Part shown: positions 59,901 through 64,000 of the stretch, one piece after another
Layout of the letters: every line of letters starts with the position of its first letter
Numbering within the stretch: the first letter of the stretch is position 1
Assembly (NCBI GenBank): GCA_016801885.1
Contig: CM028885.1
Span: forward strand, 1,052,955-1,116,954
Reading direction: 5' to 3'
Source: Toxotes chatareus
Lineage: Eukaryota; Chordata; Actinopteri; Toxotidae
DNA: 64,000 nucleotides
Notes under the pieces: generated by a model
What the model saw: the letters and a program-made list of their open reading frames with translations, nothing else
What the model was told of the DNA's origin: nothing
The model's database searches: none
Translations under genes and position numbers: made by a program

Positions 59901-60639
59901 GATGCACTGTGGTAGATAACGATACTATGTTTATCTAACTAATTAAATTATGTCATTTATTTTTTAATATTTGAACCAAAAGGAAAACACAGCAGAAACA
60001 TCAGAGATGATTGTAGAGTGAACAGCAGCAGGTGAGACAGCAGTGTTTTCTTTCTTGAAATCTTCAATGACTGAGGACTGTCTGACTGAGCTGACATCTT
60101 TACACATGTACCTGGACATCAGCAGATAAACACTGCCTGTTCACTGCAGAGTTAATGTGCTGTAGAATCCAGTTAGAATCCAGTTGTGTGCTTGATCATT
60201 GTCTTTGCAGGGAACAGAAATAAAACAGCTGCTGTGAGACAAAGTGAAGTCGTCCTCTACAGAACTGCTGCTCTACAGTCTGGACCTTCACTGATCTTCT
60301 CTGGTGGACAGAGACAGCTCTCAAACTGAACTTTATCTGTCAGAAATAAGGACAAACAGCTGGAGCTGAGGACAGTGTGTCCTTTACTGCATCTGAAGTT
60401 CAGATTCATCTCTGCAAACAGAATAATGTGTCTCTGGGAGACATTTTGTGTAGACATGTTGAATAAAAACAGCCCATATATTTTTATGGACTCAGACACT
60501 TTGCTCAGGGTTGATTTTTTTTATGTTCTTGCAGTTTCTTGCACCGACCCACAGCTTCAAGTTCCAAGTGTCTTTACTCAGTATCCTTCTTAAACTCTCT
60601 GTATAGTTTTATTCTCTATTCTCTCTGTCTCTATTTCTC

Positions 60640-60890
60640 TCAGAATCAAAATATTTCAAGTATCTTATGTGCCAAACATGCCTGCAGCAGTGGTCTCCTG
60701 ATGTGAGGGACATAGTCAGGAGTGGATACTGGCCAGCATCTGCCAACACCTCCACAATTTACACAGTGAACCTCCTCAACTCCAGGAGATGAAGCTGATC
60801 TCACCTGGATTCTCCAGACAAGCCTTTGTAAAGCTGCTGGAACATCACACACTGTGTACAGGAAGAGTATGATACCACAAATACTATTTA
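60640..60890 (+). pseudogene. KDZ (Kyakuja-Dileera-Zisupton) transposase fragment
   Basis: The plus strand reads YLMCQTCLQQWSPDVRDIV, SGYWPASANTSTIYTVNLL, then after a frame slip a SPGFSRQAFVKLLEH-like stretch. This matches my memory of the cysteine-cluster region (CxC3 type) of KDZ transposases abundant in fish. Stops and a frameshift are present and nothing else of the protein remains. It follows the receptor's 3' UTR directly. Confidence 0.5.
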
Positions 60891-61294
60891 TTATGCTCAC
60901 CAAGTATTATCAGCAAATCATTTCCAGACAGATGTAAGATACAAAGAACCTTGTCATGATTAAAAAATCTTTTCTCCTTACCTGGCCCTTAACCTGTCTG
61001 TATGTATTTTTTGATTTTGTTGCATTACAAATTCATTGAAACCATTTTCTGAGAGCAATGAACATGCAGCAGGAAAAAAAAAACATTTGTGCAGAGTTTA
61101 AAAAATAATGCACTCATTCATATGTTATGAAAATATTGTACATGTCACAGTTAGAAATACTTAAAGGCATGAAGCCAAGGCTACTTTGGCAAGAGGTAAA
61201 TTAATAAATTCATTACTCAAATCCAGTCAGGTGATTCCCTTTGCATTTTGTGTCACCGAGTGCCAAAAAATAATGGAGATGGGTGTGTGAGTGG

Positions 61295-61295
61295 A

Positions 61296-61369
<74 letters not shown>

Positions 61370-61375
61370 TGTTTG
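61295..61375. repeat. Long (GT)n microsatellite
   Basis: About 35 GT units with a few interruptions at the right end. The flanks 60900-61290 and 61380-62090 show no gene; a (GGAT)n-like patch lies at 61480-61510. Confidence 0.92.
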
Positions 61376-62098
61376 TGTTGGCACATTCTAAAGAAACTAA
61401 AATAGGTTGTCTTTTACTCCCAGTATTAAAAACCTATAATTATTTCTAGCAGAAGGACATTACAAGCTGTTATGGCCAAGGATGGATGGATAAATGAATG
61501 GATGGATTTGGATGAGATGCATACCCAAGGTTGATAGATGTACTGTATGAAAACAGGAGTGACTGTGTATATAAATAGATAAATGCTCGATAAGAGCTTT
61601 AACATGGAAGTGTTTCTTTGATAGTGATGCAAAAAACTACTGGATTTGTAAAACGTGACAAGGGGCTTTTATTGTAAACTAAAAAGGGAGAGAATTACTA
61701 GTTTAAAATGAATAAAAATTTAAACGTGACCAATATTTTGTGTGTGCACTTGTAATCCAAAAAACAAGCAGTAATTATAGCCAGTCAGTTAAATGTAGTG
61801 GAGTAAAAAGTACAATGTTTGCATCTGAAATGTTGTGGTGTTGAAGTAAAAAGTAGAAATACATGGATATATTCAAATACAAGTACTTTAAAATTACACT
61901 TAGGAACAACACTTGAATAAACAGTATTAAAGTGTAAATACAATGGAGTTGTTTGTTTGCTTCAGTGTACCAAAGTATTATCTGACTCTCATGTTTGAGA
62001 TGTTCTAACAAAAAAAAAGCTGAAGTAGCCAAAGGAACTGACTCTCTGGGCAAATGTTCATTCTCTATACTAGTCTCAATGTTGTGTCACTTAATATT

Positions 62099-62178
62099 CA
62101 GAATGTTCAGAACTTCTAGAAAATGGTTCTACTCTGTCACAAGGAGCATTCCGGAACCTCCAAAACCCTTAAAAAGTT
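62099..62178 (+). promoter_or_regulatory. Cluster of heat-shock-element-like sites and TATA-like box
   Basis: Three perfect head-to-head or tail-to-tail HSF half-site pairs occur within about 55 bp: GAATGTTC (62101-62108), TTCTAGAA (62114-62121) and TTCCGGAA (62149-62156). The first two form a longer GAA/TTC array with AGAAC between them. A TATA-like CTTAAAAAGT is at about 62168-62177. Exon 1 with the ATG (62366) follows 190 bp downstream. The site match is seen directly; heat inducibility is inferred. Confidence 0.5.
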
Positions 62179-62365
62179 CTACTTTAACTCAGTCACTCAC
62201 TTCACCGTGCAACCTGTGGACTACAGTCACCAGTGATCAACTGCCGTGGAAGATCAGCAACAGAGGAAGATCAGCAGCAGAGGAAGATCAGCAGCAGAGG
62301 ACAACTGTCCAACACACTGCATCCTGAACTACATCTTAGTAAAACTACCTCGCTGTCAAATCACC

Positions 62366-63700
62366 ATGGAAGGAAAATACAAGTTGAGACCCAGGGTAAG
62401 ATTTTTTTATTCAGCTAAGCCAGTCTACTCTTTCTCTTCCTCATATTTGGTCTAAAGTTGGGACAAACACAGTATATGTATATGACTACTTCATATTTTG
62501 ATGATAATAATTCTGTGCTTGTCTGTGCTGAAATTTTTCAGTGTAGGTGTTTTACTTGTAAGAGAATATTTTTCTGACTACTTCCTCTATCACTGTAGAT
62601 GGGAATAGCTGTAACCAAAATGCTATCTAGAGCACAGACTGGCAACACTAGCCAGTATCCCAAAGCACAGCACTATGTGCCACCCGCGGGAGTGCCTCCT
62701 AGCTCCTATGTGCATGCCCTCAGACGAGCCCTAATTTCTGCTGAGGAAGACAACCTGAAGCTGGCCTTTGAAAACGCTGCTTTGAAACAGCAGATTTCCA
62801 TCCTGCTGGAAGAAAAAGTAGAATTGATGCCAGAGAATGGCGTCCTGCAGCAGATGGGGAAAACAATTAGGAACTATGAAAGGGAACTCTCCTCACTTCG
62901 AGACAGCCAGAAGAACGCTGACCGACAGCAAATGCAAGCTGAATGGGAGAGGAAGGTGAGCCAGCTGCAAGAGGAGATCACAGAGAAGGACAATGTGATC
63001 ACCATTGAAAGTGAAAGGAAAACTTGCAGTGAAGAGCAGCTGATCCTTTCATCCCAGCTGGCCCTGAAAGAGACTGAGCTGAACCAGATCACAAACAGGT
63101 TCACTGCTCTGGGTGAGAGGTTCAAGAAGGAGCTTGCTGAGAGGGAGGAGAGCTGGGAGAAGAGTCAGCATGCCCTGCTGAAAAAGGCCACGCAAGCAGA
63201 GGAAGAACTGAAGCTTGTCATTATTAAAAACATCCATCTTCAGGTACACTGCTTCACCTTAACATTTGTCTTTGGAATAATGGCTCTTGAAATTGGAAGA
63301 CTTTGTTTAAGAATTAGCCTTTCAAAGTTGAATAGAATAGAATAGACTGTCTTTCTCCTTTCAGGAACTGGTCCTTAAAAAGAAGAAGTGTGGCTTCTGG
63401 ACCAAAAAACAGAAAGGCAGCACTGTGGAGGAGGAGGCTGCAGAGTGTTTGGCTCAGACTGAAATGGATGAAAAAATGAACAAGAAGAAAGAGAAAAAAG
63501 ACAGCAAACGAGGCTTCTGGGGAAAAAAGAAGCAGAAAAACAACAGTGATGAGGAGGCTCCAGTCTGTCTGCCTCAGGCTGGAAAGGAGAAGACAAAGGA
63601 GAAGAAAAGGGGCCACTGGAGCTGGGCTTGCAAGAAGAAAAGCAGCCACAGAGACAGTAAAGGGGAGGAAGGTGCTGCTTGTCCAGATGGACAGCAGTAA
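62366..63700 (+). CDS. Basic coiled-coil protein, three exons
   Basis: Gene model: exon 1 62366-62395 (MEGKYKLRPR, donor GTAAG), exon 2 62599-63243 (acceptor TGTAG, donor GTACAC), exon 3 63365-63700 (acceptor TTTCAG, stop TAA). All joins are in phase 0 and give 336 aa. Residues about 50-215 are a long coiled coil: SAEEDNLKLAFENAALKQQ, WERKVSQLQEEITEKDN, and FKKELAEREESWEKSQ. The C-terminal exon is highly basic with three related units, CGFWTKKQKG, RGFWGKKKQK and RGHWSWACKKK, each separated by acidic stretches ending in an EEAAECL, EEAPVCL or EEGAACP motif. This looks like an internal triplication. There is no signal peptide or membrane segment, so it is probably intracellular. I do not recognise the family. 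HSE-like sites lie upstream and a polyadenylation signal is at 63946. Confidence 0.72.
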
Positions 63701-63709
63701 ACCATCCAT

Positions 63710-63900
63710 CCTAACCGCACACCCCCCCCCCATCTCCAACCCTCTTTACCCCTACCCCTGTACCCCCCTCCCTTCACCCTTCACCCCTACCCCTGTACCC
63801 CCCTCCTTTCACCCCTTTACCTCCACCCCTGTACCCCCCTCCCTTTACCCCCTCCTTCACCCCTTCACCTCCACCCCGACCTCCTAGTATCTCCTTACCC
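63710..63900. repeat. C-rich minisatellite in the 3' UTR
   Basis: Imperfect tandem units of the type CCCCTACCCCTGTACCCCCC occur directly after the stop codon. The complementary strand has many runs of three or more G and could form G-quadruplexes. Confidence 0.85.
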
Positions 63901-63945
63901 CTCCACCTCCCATCACACACTGTTTTATGCTGTTCTGTAAATATT

Positions 63946-63951
63946 AATAAA
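63946..63951 (+). terminator. Polyadenylation signal AATAAA
   Basis: A canonical hexamer about 245 bp after the stop codon of the coiled-coil gene, followed by an A-rich stretch. Confidence 0.65.
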
Positions 63952-64000
63952 AATTGCAATTAAAAAAATATTTATTTGAGCTGTTCTCTCTTTGAGGTAA

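Larger units (their letters stand above)
53029..60021 (+). pseudogene. TNFRSF14/CD40-like receptor gene, probably decayed
   Basis: Exons of a TNF-receptor-superfamily protein are readable. 53029-53114 encodes CLPAEYQIEDRCCLMCPPG. 53508-53615 encodes CLPCIDGSFMN then CFPCTICDAG. About 53780-53894 encodes CEPLEGFYCIDFTENHCVAA. 55383-55470 encodes TVCSDCSGGTFSDGTFPSC. About 55520-55751 encodes NLQMIRAGTASTDAECG and a membrane segment VILISVGVAFLLICIISSIV then YFVWKKK. The last exons are 59820-59851 and 59983-60021, with stop TGA at 60019-60021. Splice phases match between the membrane exon and the tail. Signs of decay: the start of the third exon is lost, there is no clean acceptor before the last cysteine-rich segment, and there is a frame slip between that segment and the membrane helix near 55655. 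A 4-kb LINE lies in the next intron. The short tail ends NGSSQTE...IVE with no death domain. Which family member it is remains uncertain. Confidence 0.65.

Noticed and set aside
1..64000. CRISPR arrays, rRNA or tRNA genes
   Set aside because: No regularly spaced direct repeats, and no rRNA or tRNA cloverleaf-like sequence was recognised. The window is vertebrate, where CRISPR is not expected.

Overview
The window looks like teleost fish genomic DNA. It is AT-rich and intron-bearing, and it holds a fish-type olfactory receptor, a TNF-receptor-family gene with fish-like exon structure, and dense layers of fish-typical transposable elements (Ty3/Gypsy, L2-like and RTE-like LINEs, Tc1, hAT, KDZ). 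Host genes are few: one intact olfactory receptor (21.9-22.8 kb), a probably decayed TNFRSF14/CD40-like receptor (53.0-60.0 kb), and a three-exon basic coiled-coil protein gene at the right end (62.4-63.7 kb) with a cluster of heat-shock-element-like sites upstream.

The dominant and most interesting content is a family of two-gene DNA transposons present in at least four copies. I call them elements A (+), B (+), C (-) and D (-). ORF1 encodes about four N-terminal C2H2 fingers joined to a transposase whose motif order resembles the tnp2/EnSpm-like branch of the CMC superfamily: D...D...CxxC...HDLFEG...MRFExKH. ORF2 is a four-exon gene with a PB1/ubiquitin-like N-terminus followed by the region shared with fish proteins annotated as SAMD3-like. 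Element ends are TA|CACT[C/G]...AGTG|TA. B (11962-21140) is inserted inside the 3' part of A (5722-21417). B has an uninterrupted 899-aa ORF1 and an ORF2 with only one nonsense codon. C (30557-34200) is a deletion derivative that keeps the finger exon of ORF1 and the last exon of ORF2. D (about 36.3-47.7 kb) is a decayed minus-strand copy whose transposase gene is split by about 5.8 kb of later insertions.

Layout: 1-5.7 kb, Gypsy gag/LTR, RTE-like and L2-like LINE fossils. 5.7-21.4 kb, A with B nested inside it. 21.9-22.8 kb, olfactory receptor. 23-30.5 kb, LINE tails, an internally deleted hAT and half a Tc1. 30.6-34.2 kb, C. 34.3-36.3 kb, small repeats. 36.3-47.7 kb, D with a truncated Gypsy element, a deleted hAT and an L2 tail nested in it. 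48-51.3 kb, L2 remnants with a solo LTR, a perfect hairpin and another LINE. 53-60 kb, TNFRSF-like gene carrying a 4-kb L2-like LINE in an intron. 60.6 kb, KDZ transposase scrap. 62-64 kb, coiled-coil gene.

All family assignments come from reading motifs by eye; no database search was run. Boundaries marked approximate are just that.
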